Notes: a model not told the origin generated them from the sequence alone. 64,000 nucleotides of DNA from Nitrosomonas communis (GCF_900114745.1 NZ_FOUB01000007.1:53234-117233); one strand, 5' to 3'. Numbered from the stretch's first letter, positions 55,551 through 64,000 are shown. Translations and numbers: made by a program.

Positions 55551-55711
55551 GTCCAAAAGATTCCGGACTGAAAACGGAAGCTGCTCCGATTGCTGGTAAG
55601 GGCGGTTAGCAGATTCGGCCAAATTATCGAATCCACGTCCTCAAGACTAAGGCGTTACTATCTGGATCGGAAAGTGGACGCAGGTTCGGTTCCCTACTCC
55701 ACCACCAATAC
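55551..55711 (+). other. tmRNA/tRNA-3'-end-like block, copy B
   Basis: It starts GTCCAAAAGATTCCGGACTG like copy A, and ends with GTGGACGCAGGTTCGGTTCC and CTCCACCACCA, a T-arm/acceptor-like end. The sequence is shared along about 160 bp with 35450-35625 and differs by small indels and substitutions. Antisense translation gives the REPNLRP-type pseudo-protein typical of T-arms. Same direction as copy A, 20.1 kb away. Confidence 0.45.
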
Positions 55712-55716
55712 CAAAG

Positions 55717-55745
55717 ACCAACCCTTCATCCGGTTGGTTTTTTTT
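55717..55745 (+). terminator. Rho-independent terminator after block B
   Basis: The stem ACCAACC/GGTTGGT with an 8-nt loop is followed by eight T. Its stem differs in sequence from that of block A, showing that the hairpin has been conserved by compensating changes or was acquired separately. Confidence 0.8.
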
Positions 55746-56145
55746 CGCATACTCTTGCGTGTTTGCGCGGGTTCCTGCGGATTATTGCGGACTTCGAGGT
55801 TCCAAGAAATCCCACAAATTTGCTCACTTTTTCTCTCTTTGCGCCATTATTCTCTCCAACCCTACCCGTCAAATGAATGCGAAGTCCACAAGTTCTAATT
55901 TTTTAGGTGATAAAAATCAATGAATTATGCGCGGACTAATCAAGTGGTTTATTTTCAGCATTGGTAGGCGGAGGAAACTGTGCCCGTTCGGAGAGTGGAA
56001 AAATCTTGCTATAAGGAAAAAATTCTTGGAAACGTCAAAAGAGTAACTACCTTGATGGACTGGTTTTGGCCAAGAGTGAACATATGGTATGGTTGTCGTT
56101 AGCTGCCTTAGCTTGGGTGGAAATCTGCTGGAATAGGATAGGCAT
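55746..56145. other. Interval without a gene
   Basis: About 400 bp between the terminator and the next gene. I see no convincing coding or structural feature. A promoter for the 252-residue frame should lie near 56080-56130. Confidence 0.4.
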
Positions 56146-56904
56146 ATGAAGAGGAAGAAGAACAACAAAGTTACGCAGAAACCTGACGAGGTGCTGATCT
56201 CAGGCCCGCTAACAATGGCCAGGTTCGGAAGCACTATTGTGTCAAAGAATGTGTGGCAGCCCAGAGAATTTGAAAAACATCAAGAACTGCTTGCGGAAAA
56301 TTACGCTGGTGTAGTGCAAGAAATTGACCGGAGCATAGCCGAGGTTACGGCTTTGGTTTCAACTTTGAATCCGCTTACAATACTTCATCGCGCTTGGCAG
56401 GAGCGCAGCGCATCTTATCTGCCTATAGATAGCGAAGTTGCTGTCCAGCAGGAGCAAGTTCTTGCAGCACGCATACTTGACTATGTGCAGAGCTTGGTCG
56501 CGAGCACCGAGCCGGCTATTCAGCAGGCGGACATGCCTAGTGATAAAGACTGGGCCAATTTAAATCGGCTAGTTGAGTCAATCTTCTTTGAGCTGATCCC
56601 GCAGTACTTTATGTGCGCGGCCGCAAAGCGTCGCCGGAGCGAGTCTGCAGTTGACCCCGCATTTGAAGAGTTTCACTTTCGTACCCAGCTCTACTGGTGC
56701 AACGTTACAGGAGAACAGTATCAAGTCCACCAAGTACAAGCACTTCGAGAGCTACTAGCCCCACAAAGCGAGACCATTTTTCAGCTTTATGGCCTGAGTA
56801 GCGAGCAGTTGTGCGATGAGCTTGCAAAGATCTGGCATTCGCTCACTAATTCTGTGTCTCGTCCTTGCCTGGGTGCGCCTACGTCAGGGATTCGGTATTG
56901 TTGA
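56146..56904 (+). CDS. Hypothetical protein, probably C-terminally truncated
   Basis: A 252-codon frame starting MKRKKNNKVTQKPDEVLISG. The protein is soluble and mostly helical, with SIAEVTALVSTLNPL and WANLNRLVESIFFELIPQYF segments. I do not recognise it. The last 25 codons (after about 56828) overlap the P-type ATPase relic in another frame and read as non-native (SVSRPCLGAPTSGIRYC), so the true C-terminus was lost at a deletion junction. Confidence 0.5.
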   Translation: MKRKKNNKVTQKPDEVLISGPLTMARFGSTIVSKNVWQPREFEKHQELLAENYAGVVQEIDRSIAEVTALVSTLNPLTILHRAWQERSASYLPIDSEVAVQQEQVLAARILDYVQSLVASTEPAIQQADMPSDKDWANLNRLVESIFFELIPQYFMCAAAKRRRSESAVDPAFEEFHFRTQLYWCNVTGEQYQVHQVQALRELLAPQSETIFQLYGLSSEQLCDELAKIWHSLTNSVSRPCLGAPTSGIRYC

Positions 56905-58573
56905 TGCGGTGCTGAGTGCGGTTACGCTCGCAGTTGCTGCGCTGCCTGAAGAATTTCCAGTTGTTTTTACCTTTTTTCTTGGCGTTGGGGTATACCGTCT
57001 GGCACAACGGCGGGCGCTGGTGCGACGCGCGGTGGTGGTGGAAAATATTGGGCGAGTATCCTGCATTTGCTCGGACAAGACCGGCACCATCACCGAAGGC
57101 CAGTTGAGCTTGACCCACCGTTACCCGCACAATGATGTTAGCGATGAGCAGTTGCTTTCGGTTGCGGCCTTTGCTTCCCGCAGTGAAACCGATGATCCTT
57201 TAGATTTGGCAATTCTTCACGTGGCGCCCCCTGTACTTTCGCATCACTCTCTGCTGATGACATTTCCCTTTACAGAGAATCGCAAGTGTGAAACCGCCAT
57301 TTGGCGCAAACCGGATGGTGCGTTAACAGTAGCGACTAAAGGGGCACCGGAGATCATATTCGCCATGTGCTCTTTCGCAGAGAACGAGCGCATAAAATGG
57401 GAAACTCAGGTTGCTGAACTCGCGAAAGCTGGACATAAAGTGATCGCTTGTGCGGAGCGAGGCCTCACCGATTCTGCCTGGGCTGGAGGAGAGCCGAGTC
57501 GTGAATTCGGTTTTGTCGGTTTGCTCGCCTTTGAGGATCCGGTGCGCGAGGGAGTTACCGAAGCAATCCAAAACTGTCGTGAAGGGAATATTCACGTTGT
57601 GATGGTCACTGGCGATCATCCTGCCACCGCAGAAGCGACAGCGCGCGAGATAGGCTTAGGCCAAGGAAACCCTAAAGTGATCGAAGCAACTCAACTGGAC
57701 GATTTATTACAATAGGGAGACGCTGCTCTAATGAACGTGGATGTGATCGCACGTGCCGTTCCATCACAAAAACTCAGCTTAGTACGGGGCCTCCAATCCG
57801 TTGGTGAAGTTGTGGCGGTCACTGGAGACGGGGTAAATGATGTGCCGGCTTTACAGGCTGCTGATATCGGCATTGCTATGGGTCAGCGCGGCACCCGCAG
57901 CGCACGTGAAGTTGCCGCCATTGTACTGTTGGACGATAACTTTCGCACCATCATTCACGCTATCGCTGAAGGCAGGCAGTTGTTTCGCAATTTGAAACTG
58001 AGCTTTGCCTACCTATTGATGATCCACATTCCATTGGTTATCACCGCGGCACTCATACCTTTAGCAGGCTATCCCTTACTTTATCTACCTGTTCATATTG
58101 TCTGGCTCGAGCTGATCATTCATCCCACGGCATTGCTGGTCTTCCAGGAGCTGCCAGCAAATGAACGCTTGAACACGATCCAAAAAACACAGCACCCTCG
58201 ATTTTTTAATCAGCGGGAATGGTGGGTGATCGCCATTGTTGGAACTCTGATGACATTAATGATCATCTATGGCTATGAACGCAGCCTTGGTATAGGTTAC
58301 GAAGTTGAGCACGCACGGGCCATGGCCCTAGTCACTCTATCGTTTGTAAGCGCCATGTTGACTCTTGTTCTGAGTGGCCTGTCTAACTTCATGTCACGTA
58401 TCATGGTGCCAGCAACCATCGCACTAACTTTGCTGTTGGTGCAATTTCCAACCTTGGCTTCGTTATTACATCTGGCCCCCCTGCATTTAGATGATTTGAT
58501 GCTCAGCGCCGTCTGTGCGCTTGGCATTGCTATGATTGTCGTTTTGGGACGGTTTAGAGTTCTGTCATATTAA
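56832..58573 (+). pseudogene. Cation-transporting P-type ATPase, N-terminally truncated and with an internal amber stop
   Basis: It begins abruptly in membrane helix 3/4 (LILCLVLAWVRLRQGFG, then AALPEEFPVVFTFFLGVG). The phosphorylation motif CSDKTGTITEG follows, then the nucleotide-binding part (TKGAPEIIF), MVTGDHPATAEATAREIGL, and after an in-frame TAG at 57713, [20 protein letters not shown] and six C-terminal membrane helices. The frame is the same on both sides of the TAG, so it is a simple nonsense change. The actuator domain and first three helices are missing. The PEEFP motif suggests a P2/P3-like cation pump. It cannot function as encoded. Confidence 0.88.
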
Positions 58574-58894
58574 CCGAGTAGTAACGTAGACTGTTTTTCA
58601 TATGGGTTCAAAATAAAAAATAGTGAAGCCAACATTACTTAAAATTGCTTCATAAAATCCAATTACTTATCATACAGCCACACCAAATAATCTTCCTACT
58701 GGCCGCAGTTAAACTCATTGTGAGAGTTCCCTAAATGTAACTCTGATAGCACCGATAGACATAGTTGCTCCTCCTGCGCGTACGGCAACACTACTCAAAG
58801 ATGTCAGAAATATGAGTGACGATACTGTAATCAAAGATATCAGCTGAGCGTTTGACACATTCCATGCGATCAATAATAATAGCGCAGCACCAAT
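58574..58894. other. Interval without a gene
   Basis: About 320 bp, AT-rich, between the ATPase relic and IS630 copy 4. Nothing recognised. Confidence 0.4.
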
Positions 58895-59781
58895 ATAGCA
58901 TGTCTCCTATAAATTGATTATAATTTACAGATAACCTATCCGATATCATTTCGCCGTAAAGTATTATCCGTTCGGGAGAAGGAGAACCTCTCAATCGCAC
59001 AAGTGGCCGAGCGTTTTTGCGTAGGTGTCGCCAGTGTGACGCGCTGGTACAAGACTCCCGATCCCAAGACCACCCGCAACAAGCCTGCCACCAAGATTAA
59101 CACTGAGAGGTTGGCACAGGACGTCAAGAATTATCCGGACGCATATCAGTACGAGCGCGCCAAACGGCTGGGAGTCAGCAAGCAAGGCATTAATCACGCT
59201 TTAAAGCGTCTGGGCGTGACCTATAAAAAAAAGCCTGCGTCACCCCAAAGCCAGCGAAGAAGAGCGACATATCTTTCAGCAAAAAATTGAAGGCTATGAG
59301 CGCGAAGGCCGCGTCATCGTTTACCTTGATGAAAGCGGCTTTGCGCACGACATGCCACGCACGCATGGCTATGCCCCTGTGGGCGAGCGCGCCCATGGCG
59401 TAAAAGACTGGCATGCACGAGGTCGAACCAATGTCATTGGCGCCCTGATCGGAAAGACGCTGCTGACCATAAGCCTGTTTATAGCCAATATCACCGCGGA
59501 CATTTTCTATGCGTGGGTGACGCAGGACCTGTTGCCTAAACTTCTGCCCGCTTGCGTGATTGTCATGGACCACGCAACGTTCCATAAACGGCAGGATATC
59601 CAAACCGCCATTGCCAATGCCGGGCATACGCTTGAATACCTGCCGTCTTATTCCCCGGACTTTAATCACATTGAACCCAAATGGGCTCAGGCCAAAGCCA
59701 TCAGAAGAAGGGAAGGTTGTTCCATCGAGCAGCTCTTTGCCGCTTATGAAATTTAAATCATTTTATATGGGATTTTCTATA
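58895..59781 (+). mobile_element. IS630-family element, copy 4 (887 bp, longest copy)
   Basis: The left end is TATAGCATGTCTCCTATAAA at 58895; the right end, read inward, is TATAGAAAATCCCATATAAA, ending at 59781. The imperfect inverted repeats and TA at both borders fit IS630 (Tc1/mariner-type TA target). This copy has the full transposase region and serves as reference for the deleted copies 1 and 2. Confidence 0.85.
58931..59756 (+). pseudogene. IS630 transposase, start lost and frame shifted at an A-run (copy 4)
   Basis: N-terminal part: SFRRKVLSVREKENLSIAQV, AERFCVGVASVTRWYK. The expected ATG (MTYP in copy 3) is ATA here. The frame changes at a run of eight A (59225-59232): before it GVTYKK, after it RHPKASEEERHIFQQKIEGY in the +1 frame. 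DDE residues: Asp in VIVYLDESGFAHD, Asp in VMDHATFHKRQD, Glu in NHIEPKWAQAKAI. Programmed frameshifting at A-runs is known in some IS630 elements, so the shift might be natural, but the lost ATG argues for decay. Confidence 0.75.
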
Positions 59782-60122
59782 GTAAATGTACCTGCAGAGA
59801 AAAAAGCTGCTTGCATGGGACGGACTCTAGCAATTTCTTCTAAACCTAGCTCATCTTTTGCATGTGCTCCCTCAACAAAGCGGTTGTAGCCGACTCAAGC
59901 CTGGAAAATAAGAACAGCGATACCTCAACACGTGGTTGTGTTGGTTAACGGAGGCATTCAACTTTTGTAAAAAGCAGGGATGAGCTAAATGAAAAATTGT
60001 TTCTAGTCAATCCTGCCTCGTTAGTATCTAAAATCGTCTAGCTTCATATTTCTGCAATAATTCATCAATATAATAAAAACCATCTAGAAATTGTCAAAAA
60101 TTCATGGAATCGATTTCTAGCC

Positions 60123-60174
60123 ATAGGTAACTACCTATCTCTCAAGATGATTTTCTCCCATAAGGTAGCTACCT
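60123..60174. promoter_or_regulatory. Pair of related palindromes, possible operator
   Basis: ATAGGTAACTACCTAT (60123-60138) is a perfect 7-bp inverted repeat with a 2-nt centre. AGGTAGCTACCT (60163-60174) is a perfect 12-bp palindrome with the same AGGTA/TACCT arms. Centres are 38 bp apart. No promoter or nearby downstream gene start clearly belongs to them. Confidence 0.35.
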
Positions 60175-60324
60175 AACGTGAGTTCGACCTAAAAAAATCT
60201 GTAACTGGAACCTGAATTCCTTAAACTCCTTAAATTCCTTATGATGATGTGATTCCAAAAAGAGCTTCATCAATAGATGAATCAGATACCTTTCATGCTT
60301 TTCTTATCCCGAACTCATGTTAAT
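60174..60324 (+). repeat. MITE-like repeat, copy 1
   Basis: The ends are inverted: TAACGTGAGTTCG at the left and CGAACTCATGTTA at the right, about 150 bp apart. Inside is AAAAAGAGCTTCATCA, shared with copy 2 at 63065-63234. No coding capacity. Confidence 0.7.
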
Positions 60325-60371
60325 TAATGATTCAGAGGTGATTATTTATTGCTCATCGAATACAAAAGCGG

Positions 60372-60758
60372 TTATTCAGCCTCCTTGTCGTAATAAGCAG
60401 CCGCATCAAGAAGCGGTTGGGCATTGCCGCCTTGTTGAGCAACAATAGCTGCCGACTCTCTAAGCCGTTCTGCCAGTGATTTTGCCTGCTGAGGGTAAAA
60501 TAAATTTTCCTCTCCCTGTTCTCGCCCTTCTGTTATCCCCTTTCCTTTTTTTAACTTCTGCTCTTCCTCTTTCCGTATCTTATTTATTTGCTCCTCAGCC
60601 TCACCCTGATTCTCCGGTGCGGTATTAGATTTCCCTGAATTATCAGTTTTTTGTCCTGGGGCGGCCTGTGCCGATATTGACATTCCTGTACCTATTATCA
60701 TAGCGATGGTGACAATCAGCAAAGCAAGGACCGTTCTCAACGTGTGAATATATTCCAT
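60372..60758 (-). CDS. Secreted/periplasmic hypothetical protein
   Basis: A 128-residue protein with a long signal peptide (about 1-33: LRTVLALLIVTIAMIIGTGM, then SAQAAPG). A Lys/Glu-rich low-complexity segment (EEEQKLKKGKG) and a C-terminal helix (AKSLAERLRESAAIVAQQGG) complete it. No family recognised. It lies 57 bp downstream of the CE18-like gene on the same strand and is probably co-expressed. A role as small partner or matrix protein is speculation. Confidence 0.7.
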   Translation of the reverse strand: MEYIHTLRTVLALLIVTIAMIIGTGMSISAQAAPGQKTDNSGKSNTAPENQGEAEEQINKIRKEEEQKLKKGKGITEGREQGEENLFYPQQAKSLAERLRESAAIVAQQGGNAQPLLDAAAYYDKEAE

Positions 60759-60815
60759 TTTATTACCCTCCTAATGGTTAAACCTTTTCTATAAAATCAC
60801 CGAAGTAGCGGATAC

Positions 60816-62951
60816 TTACTGCGTCAGCGCCCGATCTACTGTAAACACTGCTGGTGTCGTGCTTACGTTAACTTCGCGGATAAACTGACCACCATATAAA
60901 TCTCCACCGTCAATTCCCGTGACCTCTAGATTCACAGATTTGTCTGCCGATAAGGTGACTTGATTTGTAACCCGATCCCACTTTGCTTGTATATTTGCAG
61001 TCTTAGCGTCGAGCCTATCCTTTGTCTTATCACCAATCTGCCAATATGGCAAATTTAATACTGGTAAGTTAAATAACCGCTCATAGACTTCGAAAACAGC
61101 GTTTAACCAGTCAAATATCAGTGTATTGCCGTTTGCATAGTTGGCTGCATTCGATTGATGGAAAAAATGAGGCCATTTATTAAAGCTCAGCATATGACGC
61201 ACCGCACTGTCTGCTTCAGCAGCAAGAATTTCTGCATAATTCCGAGGAGCGCAGATCGCTCCGGGGATCGTGCAGGGATCCTGACCGGTATTCACAAATC
61301 GATCGTGAAATATATAGTTGTATTCATCAGTCAGCTGATCCGGATTAATGACATTCACGAACACATTGGTTGGCCAGCGCGGCAGCATAATACGATCGGT
61401 CGGTTTGCCGTCATCGTACTGAGTGATATATTGCTCAACATTCTGTGCTCGCTGCGATGAGTCGGAAGCTACATTTTGTACGTTTGTATTGGCTGCAGCT
61501 CGTAGAAGCAACGTGTTGGCGCCACCCTGATCAAATGCTACATCGTCATCCTGAATATTTGCCATCTCCGGGTGAAACAAAGGATCAGCAGTGCATCTGC
61601 GATCTTTCAGGCCAGAGTGATTACCAGTGAGCAGGACTTTGTTGTTATTAGCTTGGTCAGGCAGCCCCAACAGTTTCCACACCATCCGGTTATTAGTAAT
61701 CTCTGCCTCAATAGGTGCTTCGTTAGCGAAGGTTTCATAATCACACGGTGCATTAGCCGGCACGGGCGGCTTATCCATCGCAGCATGCGTAAAAGTATGA
61801 TTGATGTAGCGGAACGCATCTTTGTTGGTAACCACAGCCGCTACCAAATCTTCCGTCAGGTTTGTAACCAGTGGCGTAGCTGCCGGATCAACCACAGCCC
61901 CGGCTCCATTAAATGGAAAATCCAGTTGGAAAGCGCTGCCAGCCACTGGATGCGCAGCCCGGAAAGTAGTTTGCTTTTCTACGAGATTGCTGATATCGCT
62001 GCTGTTCAATCGGTAAGATTGCAACTGATTAGTCGCCTTAAGGCTGGGATCCCATAATTCATCCTCAATGAATAAATCATCCAGATGAACAGCCATATAA
62101 ACGCGCCGCGCCCCCACGAATACCCCTTGCGTCGCCCAGTTGATAAACTCGTAGGCCAGTACTTTTGAATGAAGGAGGAATGAGGCATGAGTAATAGTCG
62201 AGATCATTACCTCACGTACTGGTGTAGTCTGATTGGGTAGCTTGTATTGCACGATCGATACCAGCGCTTCTCCATTAGAGGTTTGCAGCAGCGGCATAAC
62301 GTTCGGGATAGTGCCATCGCGTGGTCCCACGGCATCATTGCGCGGAGTGGCCGCGAAAGCAAAGCCAGTAATCGGCAGCGGATTCGCCAGGTTTACCGAT
62401 TCTAATACTTCTTTTTGATAGGCAGCAGGTACTGACCACTGCGTATTATAGCTGGCTCCACTGGATGAAAAAACCAGGCCATAATCCAGATAGATGCCAA
62501 ATGGTGCCTGGGGGTCAGAATAGGTGGCCGGCCAGCCCGATAAAACGGCTTCACGGACCTTAAAGTCCTTTTCGTAATTGTGCAGAATGTCCCACTCTGC
62601 CGGCGTGAAGTTGGGAGTCAAATCGGAGATTGTCAGGATAATGCCGTTATAGCTACCCACACAACCCGCATCCACGGAGTTGCAGGCTACACCATTCAAA
62701 GAAGCGAGCTTATCTGCAGTTAAATCCTGGGTATTAGCATTCAATACGTCATAGGGCACGCCTATTTCATCCAGAACAGGCTTAATATAGCTGAGCTTCA
62801 GATCCTGGGTTTCATCTCCTGTAGAAATAACCAATACTCTCAGATTGACAGCATTATCGGCTAATGCAGGTGGCGTTAGAATTATTGCCAGCCACATTAT
62901 CACTGAGATAATAAGATCAATTTCCTTTCCATAGTTCTTTTTCATAAGCAA
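60816..62951 (-). CDS. Secreted polysaccharide deacetylase-like protein (CE18/Agd3-like)
   Basis: A 711-residue protein with an N-terminal signal anchor (about 11-31). Residues 35-150 form a flavodoxin-like domain (LRVLVISTGDETQDL, YNGIILTISDL), as in the carbohydrate-binding part of fungal Agd3. The central deacetylase domain shows VHLDDLF with the catalytic/metal Asp pair (about 287-293), NHTFTHAAMD (about 383-392) with the metal-binding H-x3-H, and GNHSGLKDRRC. Agd3 removes acetyl groups from galactosaminogalactan; here an extracellular polymer or biofilm polysaccharide is the likely substrate. The assignment is by motif reading only. Confidence 0.6.
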   Translation of the reverse strand: MLMKKNYGKEIDLIISVIMWLAIILTPPALADNAVNLRVLVISTGDETQDLKLSYIKPVLDEIGVPYDVLNANTQDLTADKLASLNGVACNSVDAGCVGSYNGIILTISDLTPNFTPAEWDILHNYEKDFKVREAVLSGWPATYSDPQAPFGIYLDYGLVFSSSGASYNTQWSVPAAYQKEVLESVNLANPLPITGFAFAATPRNDAVGPRDGTIPNVMPLLQTSNGEALVSIVQYKLPNQTTPVREVMISTITHASFLLHSKVLAYEFINWATQGVFVGARRVYMAVHLDDLFIEDELWDPSLKATNQLQSYRLNSSDISNLVEKQTTFRAAHPVAGSAFQLDFPFNGAGAVVDPAATPLVTNLTEDLVAAVVTNKDAFRYINHTFTHAAMDKPPVPANAPCDYETFANEAPIEAEITNNRMVWKLLGLPDQANNNKVLLTGNHSGLKDRRCTADPLFHPEMANIQDDDVAFDQGGANTLLLRAAANTNVQNVASDSSQRAQNVEQYITQYDDGKPTDRIMLPRWPTNVFVNVINPDQLTDEYNYIFHDRFVNTGQDPCTIPGAICAPRNYAEILAAEADSAVRHMLSFNKWPHFFHQSNAANYANGNTLIFDWLNAVFEVYERLFNLPVLNLPYWQIGDKTKDRLDAKTANIQAKWDRVTNQVTLSADKSVNLEVTGIDGGDLYGGQFIREVNVSTTPAVFTVDRALTQ

Positions 62952-63466
62952 TTCCTTTCACCTTCACAACTCTGCATACATAAAAATCTATTTGAAGTAT
63001 TACCCACCACATGGTTTCTATAATTCTTTATCATCTCCAATGATCATAAGTGCATAAAGATATTGGCGTGAGTTCGGGATAAAAAAACAGCAAAGGGACT
63101 CTGAATTCTTTATGATAAAAAGTTTTTGAAAAAGAGCTTCATCATTACTAGTGAGGTGAAACACCTCACTTCATATTAGACTTCTTCAAGCTCTTCCAGC
63201 TGTGGTGTGATCCTTATATCGAACTCACGTTAATATTCATTTAATTCTGACTTGGAGCAATGAATTTTCTTTGGCCCGTGGTTATCACGCTAGACATATT
63301 GTTGGCGATCGGTTCATCTTCAGATAAGGTGATAAAAATACTCCAAATAGTGGATAGTGCCGCGCCTGAAAGTCGTGGTTTTTTTACATTACTAGATTTC
63401 CTATGTACGGGTGTATTGGCACATAACCAACGAACAGACAAATCTGCTCGTCGTTATTATTGCTGG
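62952..63466. other. Interval with MITE-like repeat copy 2
   Basis: About 515 bp. It holds repeat copy 2 (63065-63234) with an internal perfect hairpin (GTGAGGTG/CACCTCAC, 63151-63169). The plus-strand frame at 63260-63616 runs antisense through the KGG gene and is a shadow. Confidence 0.5.
63065..63234 (+). repeat. MITE-like repeat, copy 2
   Basis: The left end GGCGTGAGTTCGGGAT and right end ATCGAACTCACGTTAAT are inverted and match the ends of copy 1 at 60174-60324. The segment AAAAAGAGCTTCATCA is also shared. It lies upstream of the CE18-like gene start. Confidence 0.7.
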
Positions 63467-64000
63467 TTAGCGATTTTTATGGCTTTGGCTGCCTGCTTTC
63501 GCATGTTGCTCAGATGTACCGCCACGGGTAGAGGAAGATTCATCTTTGGAACCACCTTTGCTATGTGTGCGGGAAGAAGATTTATCTTCATCCTCGGAGC
63601 CACCTTTGCCACCTGACTGTCCACCTTTGCGACCTGCTTCACGCGCTTCTTCCGAGCTAAACTCATGAGCTGTACCTTTTTCATGGGCAGCATGACCTCC
63701 TTTTCTGCCTGCTTCGCGCGCCTCTTCAGAAGTGAATTCATGAGCCGTACCCTTTTCATGAGCTGCACGGCCTGCTTCACGCGCTTCCTCTGAGGTGAAC
63801 TCATGAGCCGTACCCTTCTCGTGAGCTGCGCGACCCGCTTCGCGTGCTTCCTCTGAGGTAAACTCATGAGCAGTACCCTTCTCATGAGCTGCCTTGCCAC
63901 CCTTGCTCGCAATTTCACGTTGCTTGTCTTCATCCATAGAAGCAAAACCACGCTGGCTGGTGCCCTTGTTATCCTCATCCTTTCCTTTATTCGAAGGCAT
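63467..64000 (-). CDS. KGG-repeat stress-induced protein (GsiB/YciG-like)
   Basis: A 177-residue, very hydrophilic, probably disordered protein. It starts MPSNKGKDEDNKGTSQRGF, has the KGG-type motif ASMDEDKQREIASKGGKA, then four near-identical tandem units built on AAHEKGTAHEF(T/S)SEEAREAGR (21-25 residues each, about residues 37-132), and a Ser/Gly/Lys-rich tail. Such proteins resemble plant LEA group 1 proteins and are made under desiccation or general stress. The ATG is at 64000, the last base of the window, so upstream signals are not visible. Confidence 0.88.
   Translation of the reverse strand: MPSNKGKDEDNKGTSQRGFASMDEDKQREIASKGGKAAHEKGTAHEFTSEEAREAGRAAHEKGTAHEFTSEEAREAGRAAHEKGTAHEFTSEEAREAGRKGGHAAHEKGTAHEFSSEEAREAGRKGGQSGGKGGSEDEDKSSSRTHSKGGSKDESSSTRGGTSEQHAKAGSQSHKNR

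Larger units (their letters stand above)
59782..60371. other. Interval with palindromes and a MITE-like repeat
   Basis: About 590 bp without a gene. It contains two short palindromes (60123-60138, 60163-60174) and repeat copy 1 (60174-60324). The part 59782-60120 shows nothing. Confidence 0.5.

Noticed and set aside
63260..63616. Plus-strand frame with hydrophobic segments downstream of the MITE-like repeat
   Set aside because: Its second half is antisense to the KGG gene and its apparent hydrophobicity comes from the complement of Lys/Glu/Ser codons.
1..64000. CRISPR array
   Set aside because: No regularly spaced short direct repeats were seen; the only tandem arrays are the coding repeats in the KGG gene and the 33-bp duplication.

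Overview
This window looks like an accessory, island-rich stretch of a Gram-negative proteobacterial chromosome. Gene style (UmuDC with an SRAP protein, KGG stress protein, DUF2924/serine-recombinase module, several IS630, IS5 and IS110 types) suggests a betaproteobacterium. A Nitrosomonas-like ammonia oxidiser is my guess, but no core marker gene is present to prove it. There is no complete rRNA, tRNA or CRISPR array.

Layout. (1) 1-0.8 kb: end of a phage lysis module (GH108 muramidase C-terminus and 3TM holin). (2) 1.4-17.75 kb, minus strand: an eleven-gene operon, nearly all genes overlapping by 4-8 bp. It runs from a small winged-helix protein through a type I-like DNA methylase (M), specificity subunit (S), an unknown protein, a 1428-residue P-loop ATPase, an unknown protein, a NurA-like nuclease, a HerA translocase, another unknown protein and a Ser/Thr kinase to a winged-helix protein with a PD...ExK nuclease motif. 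No HsdR is present. This is my best candidate for an undescribed, Pgl/BREX-like anti-phage system. (3) 18.4-23.2 kb: divergent DNA-damage cassette umuDC / SRAP-recD2, followed by an IS5-type element that split a secreted nuclease gene from its ribosome binding site. (4) 25.2-29.6 kb: an M14 metallopeptidase-like gene and a 911-residue protein of unknown family. (5) 30-35.4 kb: insertion-sequence graveyard (two internally deleted IS630 copies in inverse orientation, one intact DDE element, an IS110 relic). (6) 35.4-55.7 kb: a 20-kb stretch bounded by two diverged copies of a tmRNA/tRNA-3'-end-like block with terminator. It holds a membrane coiled-coil protein, a GmrSD-like DUF262/DUF1524 nuclease, a serine recombinase module that truncates a second umuC, a second umuD/SRAP/recD2 cassette, and an immune-like locus. 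(7) 56-64 kb: P-type ATPase pseudogene, another IS630 copy, a secreted CE18/Agd3-like deacetylase pair flanked by two MITE-like repeats, and a KGG-repeat stress protein.

The 46.3-54.5 kb locus deserves separate attention. An alpha/beta hydrolase, a TIR protein and an nSTAND ATPase all carry the same Death-like effector-associated domain, and two ATPases (NACHT and nSTAND) end in formylglycine-generating-enzyme (C-lectin fold) domains. Between those two C-termini lie a wrecked diversity-generating retroelement (Avd remnant, reverse transcriptase with YVNN in place of YVDD), and both C-termini look like its variable repeats. The locus therefore looks like an apoptosis-like immune hub whose sensors were once diversified by a retroelement that has since died.

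All family names are from reading the translated sequence; no search was run.
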